A DNA stretch of 64,000 bases from Tamarix chinensis (GCA_030549775.1 CM060176.1:96587815-96651814), one strand, 5' to 3'. Shown: positions 11,527 through 24,436, counted from the stretch's first letter. The notes: generated from the letters alone by a model not told the origin. Program-made: numbers and translations.

Positions 11527-13110
11527 ACATAATATATAATGCAAGTAAATAGTTGCAACTGTGCTTTATATTATAAGACTACGATAAAATAAAAAACCGT
11601 TCTATACATAAAACGATCAGATAGTTATGAAGTTATAGCAACATCAAAAGCTTTGTAAATATACGTATAAAATGCAAAATTGTTATGAAATTAATCAATA
11701 AGCATCATAAATTCACATCAAAAGAGCATGTAATTGTAGCTTACTTGCTTGAGAATCTCCTAAAACAGCATTATTATACAATAATAATAATAAAAATATA
11801 GAAAAAAAATATCAAGATGACACAAAATTAGTTAAATTAGCATATCCAATAGACACAATTTGTATGAATTGAGGATGATAGATTCTCGTGGTGTATTGAA
11901 TTAGACTCGTGGCTAATTTTCATCCAAGTTGGTTCAAGGGATAAGTCAGATTCTAATTCCAAAATCAGTGTGTCAAGCATAGATAAGACTCAATCTAACA
12001 TAGTTTGCATGATATGCGCAAAACCTATGTAAATCGATTTCTTTTTTCATATATATACATATATATATTTTTTAGAATTTCATTGTTTTGTTTATAAGTA
12101 CTTCATAAAAGAAAAATAAAGATATAGTTAATAAGTAATAAGTTATAAATCTTGTACATTTTTAAAAGACAGTAGTATGGTCATATTTAGTTTATCAATA
12201 TATGTTCCGTATTTGAAGTTTATTATACTGCATTTTAAAGATATTATATTAAGATGTGTAGAAGTATATTATACCATATTAATACGTATTAAAATATATT
12301 ATACTATATCTTTGATATATTATACTACATTATATATTATATCATACTGTAATATCAACCCCCCTGAATATATATATAATCGAATATTTTGAATAAACTC
12401 AATATCTTATCGAATTTTTTTAATATCCAACTGATTTTAAGAGGTACGAAATGATTATTTAATTTTGAACATCCCTGAATATAATATATAATGCAAGTAA
12501 AGAGTTGCAACTATGCTTTATATTATAAAACTATAACAAAATAAAAACCATTCCATGCATGAAACAATCAGATAGTCATGAAGTGATAACAACGTCAAAA
12601 GCTTTGTAGATACGTATATAAAATGCAAAATAGCTATGAAATTATATCAACAAGCATCATACATACCCATCAAAAGAGCATGTAGTTGTAGCTTACTTGC
12701 CTGATAATATCCTAAAATAACATTATTATACAATTATAAAAACTATAGGAAAAATATCAAGATGACACAACATTAGTTAAATTAGCATATCCAACGGACA
12801 CAATCTATATGAAACGAGGATTATAGATTCTCATGGTGTATTTAATTGAACTTGTGGCCAATTTTCATCCAAATTGGTTCAAGTGATCGGTCTTATTCTA
12901 ATTTCAAAATCAGTCTCAAGCATAGATAGGACTCAATCTAATACGGTTTGCATGATGTGTGCAAAACCTATGTAAATCAATTTCTTTATCATATTTTTTT
13001 TTTCTAATTTCATTGTTTCATTTATAAGTAATTAATAAAAGAAAAAGAAAACTATCATTAATAAGTAAAAAGTTATAAATCTTGTACATTTTTAAAAGAC
13101 AATAGTATGG
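11198..13110. repeat. Tandem duplication of a ~0.98-kb AT-rich unit
   Basis: Unit 1 (11198-12180) and unit 2 (12181-13110) are collinear over their whole length, with many small differences; high similarity by eye. Shared landmarks include TCATATTTAGTTTATCAATA at each start, GTAGCTTACTTGC near 11738 and 12690, and ATCTTGTACATTTTTAAAAG at 12149 and 13079. Each unit ends in AGTATGG, and TCATATTTG follows unit 2. No coding capacity; longer frames are not shared between the two units. Confidence 0.8.
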
Positions 13111-13470
13111 TCATATTTGATTTTTGTTTATATTTTTCTCTTTGATTCCAAACACTATAAATAGAATTGAATTTAATTTTTAGATTAATAATAATTTTCG
13201 ATTTCCAATTGTGAAAAAAAAATGCTAGACAAGGAATCAAAAATTATTTTATCCTTAACTTTTTTTTTAAGAGCTTCATCTTTAGTAAGTGTTTAATGAA
13301 TTCTTAAAGATGATAATTTGCTAACTAATTAAAGTAACCTATTGGTCTATATAGGGTCTATTTCAAAATTAATTGGTCAAAACTTATTTATTTAATAATA
13401 CTTGTAGCAAAGTAACACAGTTAAATGTATTTTGGTCATTTTAGATAATAGGTTTATGTAAAACGATCCC

Positions 13471-13497
13471 TATATATATATATATATATATATATAT
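13471..13497. repeat. TA microsatellite
   Basis: An uninterrupted TA dinucleotide run. Confidence 0.95.
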
Positions 13498-14486
13498 GTC
13501 TGAATTGGTCAATATGGATCAAATTATTAATAAGATGGCCACTCTCATATATCAAAATAATAAATTCCCTCATATGTTCGGCTAATGCATTCTTAAGCAC
13601 TCACATTTTCTTTTCGAAACACACCCTACCATTTTAACCAGGTGAAGAATACGAAAAGAAAGGAAGAAATGGTCAAAAAAGTTATTTACAATAATAATTA
13701 AGGGTAGAAACAGACATAGAGAAAATGAGTGATTGAGATACGATTGGTTAAAAGGGACCATTCTATGAAAAATGTGATTACGAAGAACAACTTGGACAAC
13801 ACAATTTTATGGGGACCATTTTTTCTTCTGTAAACCTTTATTCTAGATGGACCGAAATGACATTTTGCTAAATAGTTTTCATTTTCACAAAATATAAAAA
13901 ATACATAAAGCTTAAATGAAGTTTTTCTTTTTTAAAAAAAAAAGAAAGAAAGAAAGCAATTTTCATACCAATGTAACCCACATAATTTATATATATCAAT
14001 TTGGATAAACTTTTATTTTAAATGTATCGAAGTGACGTGTTACTTGATAGTTTGAATTCCTATAATAATAATAAAGTAGAAAAAAGAAAAGAAATGAGCC
14101 ATAGAGCTTAAACGAAATAAATAAATAAATTTTGAATAATTTTAGCTATCAATGTAATCACACGTGATTTTGATCTTTATGAGTGGTTACTTTTGCAAAA
14201 TTTATAGGAGAATCTCACCCCCCTTGCATTTTTATCTCTTTATCGTTTGATCTTTAAATTTTGTAATAATATTAATTTCAAATAAGTGATAAATCTTGCT
14301 TGTTGATTATAAAGAAATCAATGGTACTCAATTTTATTTTATTTTTAATTTTTATCTTTCATTCTCCTTCTATATGTGGTTAATTATTATTGAATTATAC
14401 TTTCAATTTAGATGACGTGATCAATTACTTAAAAACTAAAAACCTTCTCAATATTTATAAATAAAATAATTACAAATAAGAATATG
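13498..14486. other. AT-rich intergenic DNA
   Basis: No gene, RNA or element termini seen. Confidence 0.5.
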
Positions 14487-15435
14487 TTCAGGATGAGAGA
14501 AATGGATTAAGAGGGAAATGATTAAGGGGATAATGATTAAGGAGGAAAATTTATCCACCTTTCTTGTTTGGTTTGTAAGGGTAAAGTATTCAAGGAAATA
14601 TTTTTCTTGTGTTTGGTTTGAGAGGAATAACTTATGTTAGAATAATATTTTATTTTACTTCATTTGCATAAAAAATTAGTAATATTTTTTTATTAGATAT
14701 AAACAGTTATTTATTACATAAATCAAATTTTAATATATTACATTTTTAATTTAATTTTTATAAATCAAAATAACATATTACAATAACTAAAAAAAATCTA
14801 TGAAAGAAACTAATTAAGATATATCGCAACAATATTTGAAACAAGACATTTAAACCACTGCCGACATCTATCTTATTTTATGTATAAGAGAATACATAAA
14901 TTTATTAAAATAAGCCAGTAATTAAAAATTACTTGTTAAAAAATCAACTTTTTATAATCATAAATACTTACTGTCATAAATATATATATTTTCTATACTC
15001 CTAATTGACCTTGGCAACCAAAATAAGGTTATTACGTTTTAGGATATACCTCAATTTACGAAGGAAGATAATTTTATACATTAGTAATTACCCCACACAT
15101 AATATATATTGTGTAGGGCCGGCAAACTAATGGCCAATATGTTCTCCTACCAATAGTACTAAATGGAGTTTTAAACACGTTTTTCCTCTGCAGTGAGCAG
15201 GGGCAGGTGACGAGAGGAAGGCTTTGAGAAATAGGCAGCGAGCAGGGCAGTCAACAAGAGGTGGAGTTGAGGAGTGTCGTTTACCTGTGAGGTCGTGAGT
15301 TGAAACGGAAGATTATTCTCCCTCAACCAATAATAAATATTTACACCAATATAAAAATTTATCCATACCAAACATATATAGGGAGGAAAATAATTTCCCC
15401 CATAATTTTTTGGAGGCCTTTATTCTCATCCCAAA
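14487..15435. mobile_element. Long-TIR MITE-like element
   Basis: The left end TTCAGGATGAGA and the right end in reverse complement TTTGGGATGAGA match at 10 of 12 positions. The similarity continues imperfectly for about 150 bp: both arms contain AGGAGGAAAATTTATCC-like, GTTTGGT and AAATATTT segments in the same order. There is no transposase. The centre has a GC-richer patch (15170-15330). No convincing target-site duplication was found, so the superfamily is open; long arms would suit a Mutator-like element. Confidence 0.5.
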
Positions 15436-16934
15436 TATAGCATAAGGAAGGAAAAAACTGAATATAAATAAAAAAATTATTAATATATGACGTCTAAGTT
15501 GAATAGGTTGTCCTGACGTCTAAGATAAATATATTATTTCTTTAGATAAATAAGTTATCCTAATTTTAATATTTTTTTCCTCTTTCCACCGAACACACTG
15601 CCATCTGACTTTAGCATGCACGATCACATTCGACGCACCATCTTGATCATACGTACCTAACATCGTTCACCTTTCTCATCCGAATCTCAATAGCAACAAA
15701 TCTTTGCCTAATGGTGCTCGACAGTGCGAACTTCAATACGCTTTTATTCCTTCATTTGCCGCGCCGAATGATCCCAAAAATATGTCCGTATTCCCGTTAA
15801 CTTCAAGTGGGGTTTGACTTCTGTGCCGCATCTAGCAAAATTTTATTTGATTAGGGTAGTTGGATTTAGGTTATTTTCTCTTGGACTCATTTTGAACAAC
15901 TTATCACACTAGATTTTTAAAATTAATTACTAAACCTAAAATAATATAAAATGAACCATTATCTTTTGAACCTAAAACAATAACTTATTGAACCAGCAAC
16001 AATAAACTTTGAAATGCGAGCAAATTTAAGATTTCATATCGAGATTTCCTTAATCATGAAAATGATATCAAATCAATTACATATCTGAATCAAACACTAG
16101 CAAAATCAAACACTTTGAAGTAGATTTTGTGATTTAATTTGTTCTCAGTATTTTTCTTTTGAACTAATTTTTGATTTGCCAGAGATGAGAGCAAATAACT
16201 TATTTAGGGCTATAATATAATCAAGTCTCCCCTAATTCAGGTTGATCATTTTATTTATGTTGTTCCTATGATGACGAGAAAGAGCCATTGTTAAGAATTA
16301 AATAGTTCTATATGGAAAAGAAATACTTCAAAAAAGAAGAGGACGATAATTAACCACACGTAGAAGCAAAAAATTGAGATTTGCACTCACCTCTACCATA
16401 GCAATTGCCTCGTTTGACGGAATCATATAATTTTAGTATTACTTTTTTTTGAATGATTTGAATATATATATAGATATATATTTTGATTCTCTAGAAGATG
16501 ACAGTTGTTTTGGGTGAACAATTTAACACTAATGTCCATAAATGAGAAGAAGGCAATGTTGCTTTCGAAACCGATAAATAGATGGAGGAAGATGATATTT
16601 TTGTTAGGTTATTTTCTAAAATCATACAAAATAGCATTGGGTGCACCTCATAAGTTTCGCAGGGTGGAGGGTATAAATTATGAATAAGACATGATTGAGC
16701 ATGCATCGATATATGAAATCAAATTCATTTAGATGTGTCCAACAGTTTTATATTGATAGACATTATGGGGTCCTATACTTTTTTTAACACCTTGATGGAT
16801 AATTACTTGGGTGAATTTTCCTCTTAGCATTTCAAACCCTAATCCCTAACTTTATTCGTAGAAACTATAAATTTACTTGTGCAGGTTTGTTCATTTTTAT
16901 TTCAGTTGCTTCCCCTATGCAATGTCACTCCAAG
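15436..16934. other. Intergenic, no recognisable gene
   Basis: Moderately AT-rich. Short frames at 16491-16706 (both strands) have no recognisable domain. Confidence 0.45.
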
Positions 16935-17524
16935 TGGGGGTGCACAGAATATGGTTTAACCATCAACCAAACCACACCAAAGTCATGGTTAAATAGCCAT
17001 TAACTCTCTTTGTGTATGTGTGTGAGTGCGTGCGTGCGTGGGAGTGAGTGAGTAACCATAAATTTTTCTAAGAACATTCTTTCACTTCAACTTCATTAAG
17101 AGTCAAGAATTAATTTGTTGCCTCCTCCTTTCTTACAAATCTTAGACCTTACTCCATCGTTACCTTCTCACCCAATCTCCCTCATCGCTTGTCATCCACG
17201 TAGTCCCTTCCTCATCTCGCTTATGGATAGTTAAAAAACCACATGATGGCATGATATTTAAATATATCATGTATTTTTTCATATATTTTTTTAGTTGAAT
17301 GACATGATATGATATAGTAGTAGGTAACAGGAATTTTATGGCATTTAGGATACTTTGGTTAACTGTTAACCACACCAAACAAAATTTTAATTATAATTTA
17401 ATTTGGTTAAGTTAATTTTAAAATACAAGTTGGCTTGAATGCAAAAAACAAAATTAACCACAAAATATAAATTAGTTTGATTAATGACGTTAACCGCAAT
17501 TAATACAACCATATACACCCCCTA
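16935..17524. mobile_element. hAT-type MITE
   Basis: The left end TGGGGGTGCACAGAATATGG and the right end in reverse complement TAGGGGGTGTATATGG are related, and GGTTAA/TTAACC motifs recur inside both ends. The flanking octamers ACTCCAAG (16927-16934) and ACTCTAAA (17525-17532) match at 6 of 8 positions, both differences being transitions, as expected for an aged 8-bp hAT duplication. There is no coding. A GTGTGTGAGTGCGTGCGTGC-type run lies at about 17012-17052. Confidence 0.5.
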
Positions 17525-17532
17525 ACTCTAAA

Positions 17533-18015
17533 GACATCACGCGTCAGTTGGGCTAGAGAAAACTAAAACTAAGCTAACCAGTGAAAGTTGCGTCAAAATG
17601 GCCGAAGCAAGACCCAGCCCGAAAGCTACTAAAATTCTAGCCCACTACGAGTCTACGACCGTTTGGAATTTAAACTCAACTGAGAAGTGAGAAGCTCGCA
17701 CACCCATGATCCAACCCGCGTAGGTTAGGGAACTAGGGATGGTTCGGACTTTTGCTTTCTAACCAGTATACGCTCCCTGAGATCGGACCTTTGCTTTGCA
17801 TAAAAGCCAAGTTTTAGTTTCCTTTTAAAAAATATTTTTTGTTTGTTAGGTATTTCTGAAAATAGTTAGTTTTTGGAATATAATCTGGTAGCTTTATATT
17901 AATTAAATTAACTTTGCAATTTTTATTTTGGGAATATAGGGATGAGGTTGTCATGTATTATCGCCTTGTCGATACCTTTAGAGATTTGTAATACTATATG
18001 CTTGTAAGTCGTATC
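17533..18015. other. Intergenic, no recognisable gene
   Basis: Contains a 30-codon frame from ATG at about 17598 with no recognisable domain. Confidence 0.4.
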
Positions 18016-19106
18016 TAAGGTGAAATATCCCGAAATTTTCTAATTTTAAATATTATATTTAAATAAGGTTTTATTTGAAAATTTAATTTAGTAAATTATT
18101 TTTACTAAAATAAAAGGAAATTTAGTAGGGCAAATTAATAAGAGATTTTATAAATATGTTAAGTAAAGGAAATTTTGGTATAATATCTAATTAAGGATTT
18201 TAATTTGGGAAATTATTTAAATAAATTATTTTATTCAAATTAATAAAGATAAAATAGTTTCAAATTATTTTAATTTTATAAATAATTAAATTAAATAAAA
18301 TTTGAGGGATTTATTAATTTAAAATGGAATTTTTGAGAAATCCTTTAAAAATACTATTTAGCCTAAAAAAAGGATTTAAAAATTATTTTATTTAAATATT
18401 ATTATTTTTAAATATCCTAAATATTCAGATTTATTTAATTTGACCCAACCTAATTAATTCTCTTTTCCTTTTTCTTTCTTCCTTTTTCTTTCCTTTTCTT
18501 TCTTTTCCTTCTTCTTCTTTCCTTTTTCTTTTTCTTCCCCGAATTGGGCCTGTTGCACCGGTCCAATCCCTTTTACTTTCCTTTTTCTTCGGCGCGGCCT
18601 AGCCTGCGCGTTGTCGCCGCCCCCCTTACCTCTCTGCGTTGCGTTTTACTCCTTATTTCTCCCGAACACCGTGTTCCACTCGTCTTCTTTTTACCTTTGC
18701 GCGTCAGCCCGGAACGCCGTTCTTTATTCCGTTTTGCACCAAAAACTCATCGTTTAATTTAACCCTCCCCCACCTCGCGCCGAACCGCCCGGTCCAGCCT
18801 CCCCCATCTTCTTCTTCCTCCTCCCGCCCGACGCCATAACCGCCAGCTCCCTTTCTCCCCGAAAATGGCGCCGCCGGCCACACGTGGCGTGATCGGCTCT
18901 TCTCCCACTTGTTTTCTTCCTCTCGACCTTCCCGTTAATTTGAACTGTTCCACTCCCCCTCTATTTCCCACGTTTTGCCCCATTTCTCTCGGAAAGGTCG
19001 GTAAAAATTCAAAAACATTGCCGCCGACCTTCAGCTCGAATAAACCAATTTCCCTCCCAATTTCAACTCCTGGTAACCTCCCCAATTCAACCTTAACCTC
19101 CACAAC

Positions 19107-19114
19107 TATAAAAA
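19107..19114 (+). promoter_or_regulatory. TATA-like box in LTR B1
   Basis: TATAAAAA lies inside the pyrimidine-rich part of B1, a plausible core promoter of the LTR. No other promoter evidence. Confidence 0.3.
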
Positions 19115-20727
19115 CCCTCCTCATAACCTGGGTTCGGGATTTTTATTTCCCCGAAACCCTAAGTTCAGACCGTGCGCCACCGCCCCGTTAGACGACTATT
19201 AATCCATCTCCGGCCAACTTCAACGCCTCCTCTTGATCCCAATCTCTTCCCTGAAATACCCTCTAATTAACTAAACTAACCAAAACCTTCGATTCATCTT
19301 CTACAAGCCTCCATAATCGCACAAAGTTGGTTAGTTGCTTCGACAGAAAATTTCACCCGAGACGTTGAACCACCTTCCACCACCACATGCGCCGCTTCTA
19401 ACACCTTCCAAACCAACCATTAACTCCTGATAAATCTCCTCCACAGCCCCATAGATTTATTTTATTTTTCTCCTTCCCCCTCACCTCTTTTTCTTCATTT
19501 TTAACCCTCTTAGATCCATTTTTCGGCCACCTCCGGGAACCACCGCCGATTCCACCTACATCCTCCAACTCAAGGTGATTCCATAGACATTTTAAATACT
19601 TATTTTTGAATTATTTATAATTATTCTAATTTTAGCCAAAATTTTAGTATTAATTCAACTTTAATTATTATTATTATTATAATTATTATTATTAGTAATA
19701 TTGACTGTATTCTAATTTCTAAATTTTGATTACAGGTCTGGGAGTATTATTGAGTAAGATACAGTAATTATCTCGACCTTTACCTATTTAATTAGATTTT
19801 TACATAATTGATGGTATTCTTAATAATATTATTAATAATATTATTATTAATATAATTATTTGGTTGATACTGTGATTATTACTGGAAGAACAGAGGCCTT
19901 AAATTTTAATTAGGCCTCGCATTTATAAAATTTATTAACATTTTTCAACATTATTTTAATTATATTACCATTATTACCTTTATTAAAATATAATATAAGT
20001 ATATATATACATTATTAATTTTATTATCAAAATTCTAAATAGTATTATGTTTATCATTGTGGGAGGGTTAGAAATCCAACTTTTAATTTTAAGAATTTTG
20101 ATATCATTAATATCTAATATCCTATTTATAAAAAGTATCATTAATATTATTATACTTTATTTATATTACTAATTATTTTTATTACTATTACTCTTATTAT
20201 TGTTATTATTATCATCATCATAGTTATGATATTATTAAATATATTTTGGGAGAATGGTAGAAACCCTTAGTTTATCACCTTTTCAAAAGAAAATAAGTGA
20301 ATTAATTATATTAGTTCCTATAGTTAATTTTTGAATAGTAAAATGTCATCCTAAAACCAAACCTCGAAATAAGTTAGAATTATATAAGAGAATCTAATTC
20401 TAGTATGCTTTGATATAATAGGCGAACCCAATCAAACCCCTCAAGTGGAATAGGAGCGTGCACCAAGACCGGTGTCGTTTTAGGTAAGGGTCTACTAAGG
20501 CCATTTATGTGTTTGTATGCACTATGTGTTTGATATGCCATGTATTTTATGTTCGTTATTATTAATTATTTCGCATATGGCATGATTATAGAGTTGAAGT
20601 ATATTGGTGTGAATAAACTGTGGCATGAGAATTATGTGAATGTTTATCTTATTATTATTGTATAATATGCCTTAAGACATGCATATTAGGGTTGTAAAAT
20701 AATGATGGGGAGTGTAACAATGTGGTG

Positions 20728-21150
20728 TTAGGGTTTGCACAAAATGGCATGGTGCTAGGGTTTGCATGGAATGGCATGGAGTTAGGGTTTGCATGAAATG
20801 ACATGATGCTAGGGTTTTGCATGAACTGTGGTGTTAGGGTTGCATGGAAGCATGTCTACGTGGAGCTAGGGTTTGCATATGAATTAGGGTTTGCATGGAA
20901 GGGTGGTATATGTGAAGTTAGGGTTTGCACATGTGTGGTACGTGGAGTTAGGGTTTGCATGGGAGTTAGGGTTTGCATGGAATGTAGTACGTGGAGATTG
21001 GGTTTGCATAGGAGCTAGGGTTTGCATGGAAGCATGGGTCATGTGTAGTTAAGGTTTGCATGGGACCTAAGATTTGCATGGAAATGTGGTTTACGTGGAG
21101 ATAGGGTTTGCATGGAGTAGGGTCGCATGGGAGTTAAGGTTTTCATGGAT
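20728..21150 (+). repeat. Minisatellite of TTAGGGTTTGCATGG units in B1
   Basis: About 17 units of the form G(T/C)TAGGGTTTGCATGG with short variable spacers. The core TTAGGGTTT is a permutation of the plant telomere repeat TTTAGGG and contains the telo-box on the other strand. Confidence 0.85.
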
Positions 21151-21244
21151 TTAGTCACGCATGTCTGGGAAAATGTTTGTGAATGTCAAATATTTTTGAA
21201 TAAAATATTTAAGACACTAATATCTTAAAGTGGAAGATATTGAG

Positions 21245-21665
21245 ACGGGACCAGCCGATCCACCGGTTAGGAATAGTGGGTAGGGTTTTACCCTATGTGT
21301 GACCGATCCAATGGTAATAATAGTGGTTAGGACATGAGGTCCTATGTGTATCCGGCCCACCGGGTATAATAGTGGGGGATCCCGAGCTCAATAAAGACAA
21401 ACCAGATCATCAATGCTATTAAAAGATACTAATTACTTACAGTGAAACACCATGTGAGCAGGAGCCAAGCCGATCCACCGGTTAGGAATAGTGGTTAGGG
21501 TTCTACCCTATGTGTGTTCGGCCCACCGGTTATAATAGTGGGGTGTTCCTGTTTTCGCATGGATCTGATGCGGACAGGAACCAAGCCGATCCACCGGTTA
21601 GAAATAGTGGTTAGGGTTTTACCCTATGTCTGACCGGCCCACCGGTTACAATAGTGGGGTGTTAT
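21245..21665 (+). repeat. CCACCGGTTA...AATAGTGG minisatellite in B1
   Basis: At least six copies of CCACCGGTTA followed by a few bases and AATAGTGG, alternating with GATCCACCGG and GGCCCACCGG contexts and separated by TAGGGTTTTACCCTATGTG-like spacers. The same core motif occurs in A2 and A3. Confidence 0.8.
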
Positions 21666-21874
21666 TGTACTCGCATGGATTGATAAAGACATGGTGTGTA
21701 TCTACATTTGATAAAAGAAAGATTAAATGATTAATCCGGACCTTTTTGGGCCTTACGTATGGACCTATTGATTATAAATGATTTCACTTTATGCTTATAT
21801 GTATCATATGTGTGGGTTGTAATTGTATGTGATCATTATCCTGCATCAATTAATGTAGTATTCGGTTACCTTAC

Positions 21875-21893
21875 TCAGTACGAAGCGTACTGA
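21875..21893 (+). promoter_or_regulatory. Conserved LTR hairpin (B1 copy)
   Basis: TCAGTAC, loop GAAGC, GTACTGA. The arms are identical to those in A1, A2, A3 and B2. Confidence 0.6.
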
Positions 21894-22386
21894 TCACCCG
21901 TTTCATGGGTGATGCTCATTCCCACGAGCAGAAGGCCCGTTTGACCTGTTGCAGGTAGGAGATATTTACTTTGATGCTATCGATATCTACGGGACATCAG
22001 GAGGGGCAGAGTGATAGATGGGCTGGATCAATCTTTATAGTGACGTGGCCGTTGTCCTTTTTAAATTTACGATTCATGTTATATTTTATTATGTTTGAAT
22101 TGTCGAAACAATTTTACTAAGGTTGTTTAGTTATTATCTGGAAAAACAATAGCCGGTATTTCGAATTATGTAAGACTTACGCGTACTCTGATTTCTGTTT
22201 TCATAAATTTGAATTTGTATGGTATTACTGATAATGTTTTCTTAGCCTTAACACTTGGTACCGGAACGATAGAAGTAAACTAGTCTGGTACTAAGTGTGG
22301 CGGTAACATCCCCATAATTTACGGTTTTTATTTATGAGTATTGCTTTTAAAAAAAAATTGCGTAAATTTTGGGGTGTTACATAAGG

Positions 22387-23435
22387 AGATATATTTATAT
22401 CCGTATGCAGTTTACCGAATGAGATATTAAAAAAATTATGATTAAATATTGAATATTTAAAAAAAATCCAATTTTACTTATATTTAGACTAAAAGTTAAA
22501 AAATTGTGTAGAGTAAATAATAACATGAATATAAAATATGTACTACATTCTAAATAGAGTATATCACATTTAGTAAGCTTCACATACAATATAATACCTT
22601 TAAGTGTTCCAAATATAGTAAGATATACAATTATACAGTACACTTCATCCCAACTACAATATGATGTACTTCAAATATAGTATATCTAAAAACTGTATTT
22701 AACTGTATACAAGTTTTGGGCTTCTTCTCCTAAAAATATAAATATTTAAATTACCTATAAAAGTAAAAATGTTTTAGTTTTATTTATATTTAGGCATAAA
22801 TATTTTTAAATTAATTTGTAAATGCACAAACACTTAAATTTTATTTTCTCCAAGGCATAAACATTTTAAATTTAAATTTAAGACAATTTTACTTATTGAA
22901 ATTGTCTTAAATTTTAAATTTCTAAAACATTTTATGTATTAATAAAAATAAAGTTTAAATGCGTATATATTTTTAAAAAAATTTAAACATATAGTCCTTT
23001 ATTTAAATAAATGTAGAATATTTATGTCTTTTAGCTATACTTTCGTTAATATAGTATATACATAGTGCACTAAAAAATAAAATATTTAGCTGAATCATAT
23101 AACAGTCTAAAAAAAAATCACATGAGCTTTTAGGTCGTCACAAACAGTATCTATACATATATAAAAATGAAGTCTAAAAAACACTATTTTCCTTGCCTAA
23201 TTTTGTCTACATCTTAGGTACAATTTTGACTAAATATTTTTACGATGTGTATTAGTCAGTACAGCTATTATCCTATTAATCTAGAATTTTCAATTTTTGA
23301 AAAAGTAATGAAATTAAAATTTTGAACTTCATATATATGCTCAAACTTTTCAAGTATATCTACTTGATTGATTGCCAGCAACTTATCACGTATCAATATT
23401 TTATTATACTGAAAAAGTACGTGCATTAACTAGAA
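22387..23435. other. AT-rich intergenic DNA
   Basis: No gene seen. The stretch 22550-22710, read in reverse complement, has short matches to the 11198-13110 duplicated unit (for example CTATATTTGAAGTACAT against CTATATTTGAACTACAT), so it may hold a diverged copy of that repeat. Confidence 0.4.
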
Positions 23436-23516
23436 GAGAATGAGACACCGGAAGTGCATGCATTCAAGGTTGACCTTCCGAAGTGGATAAAGAGGAGGTT
23501 AATTAAAGCGGAGGTA
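23436..23516 (+). pseudogene. Relic of a class I small heat shock protein (HSP20)
   Basis: The frame from 23442 reads ETPEVHAFKVDLPKW followed by a basic stretch. This closely follows the start of the alpha-crystallin domain of plant class I small heat shock proteins ([20 protein letters not shown] type). The next codons still echo KKEEVK and VEV but with substitutions or a frameshift. Nothing else of the gene (upstream start, GVL motif) was found nearby, so it is a short captured or decayed fragment. Confidence 0.5.
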
Positions 23517-23958
23517 AAACTATACAATTAAAGAACATACGTAATATTAATTGATATTTATTAAATTTTAGATTAATCGATATATGAAATTAATAATATG
23601 TGATAATTTTAGAATTTGATTTATTTATCAATAATATATCAATTATCGAATGATATTTATTAATATTTATTGTGGTAAAAAAATAAAATTTTTATGTCAT
23701 GACGGTGGTGTAATTGCAAACGCGATTGTGATTTTATTGTTTCGGTGGAAGACGGTGGTGTATTGCAGATCAATGGAGAGAAGTGCAAACAGGACCAACC
23801 CAAAGCCGGAGGCTCCCAAAATTTATAAACTAGTTGAAACATCAATCGATTGAGGCAGATAAATATTTTTCTTTCTTTTTGGATTTGAATATATACTATA
23901 ACTTTTCAATATAAGGCTATTAAGGGATATGTATTTTTTATATGAATTTGCATGATTG

Positions 23959-24228
23959 TATTGACTGAGTGATTCAAAACTTAGTTCCTATTATTTAGGA
24001 TCTATTACTCACGTTTGTTAGTGGACTAATATATTATTTATTGGTTAATTTCAGTAATATGGAGTTAATGGTCCTAACTTATTGGTTTGCAGTTATTTAA
24101 TTACTAATATTTAAGTAGTACCTTGTACTCAAATGATGTAATAATAAAAAAGTGACGTTTGATTCCTCTCTTTCTCGGTTCTCATTATTATATTGAAAAA
24201 CTATTTGCTCTGTCTATTTTTACCAACA
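23959..24228 (+). repeat. 5' LTR of the copia element
   Basis: Collinear with 33256-33533 apart from scattered substitutions and a small indel. Starts TATTGAC (TGTTGAC in the 3' copy) and ends TACCAACA in both. Confidence 0.85.
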
Positions 24229-24232
24229 TTTG

Positions 24233-24244
24233 TAGTATAAGAGC
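24233..24244 (+). other. Primer-binding site, tRNA-iMet type
   Basis: TAGTATAAGAGC, two mismatches from TGGTATCAGAGC, four bases after the LTR end. Confidence 0.6.
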
Positions 24245-24436
24245 ATGCGAAAAGTGAGTGTACCCTACCACAATTAAAAATGAAAACATTGAGAGAAATT
24301 CTTTACTAGGTTCAGTCCACTGTTTCCACAAGCCGGAAATAGCGAAAAGGAAAAAAGTGAGAGAGAGAAAGAGAGAGAGCATTCCAATTTCAATTACCCT
24401 TTTCGTTCGAGGTCGTAAGCTTCCAACTACAAATTA

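Larger units (their letters stand above)
18021..22381 (+). mobile_element. Solo LTR B1 (long LTR, Ty3/gypsy-like)
   Basis: A 4361-bp unit that starts TGAAATATCCCG and ends GGGGTGTTACA. It is flanked by the exact 5-bp duplication TAAGG (18016-18020 and 22382-22386). There is no second LTR, primer-binding site or pol gene, so it is read as a solo LTR. Order of parts: AT-rich start, pyrimidine tract (about 18464-18540), GC-richer pyrimidine-rich leader with chance open frames (18540-19560), AT-rich middle, a telomere-motif-like minisatellite (20728-21150), a CCACCGGTTA minisatellite (21245-21665), a conserved hairpin (21875-21893) and the 3' end. Assignment to Ty3/gypsy (chromovirus-like) rests on the TGTAACACC/TGTTACA style of ends in this group and is inference. 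Confidence 0.8.

Noticed and set aside
18544..19191. Open frames of 66-121 codons on both strands in B1
   Set aside because: They overlap each other in the pyrimidine-rich leader, are low-complexity (Pro/Ser or Arg/Gly) and have counterparts only in LTR leaders.
20728..21150. True interstitial telomere
   Set aside because: Units are not perfect TTTAGGG heptamers; each has the extra GCATGG and variable spacers.
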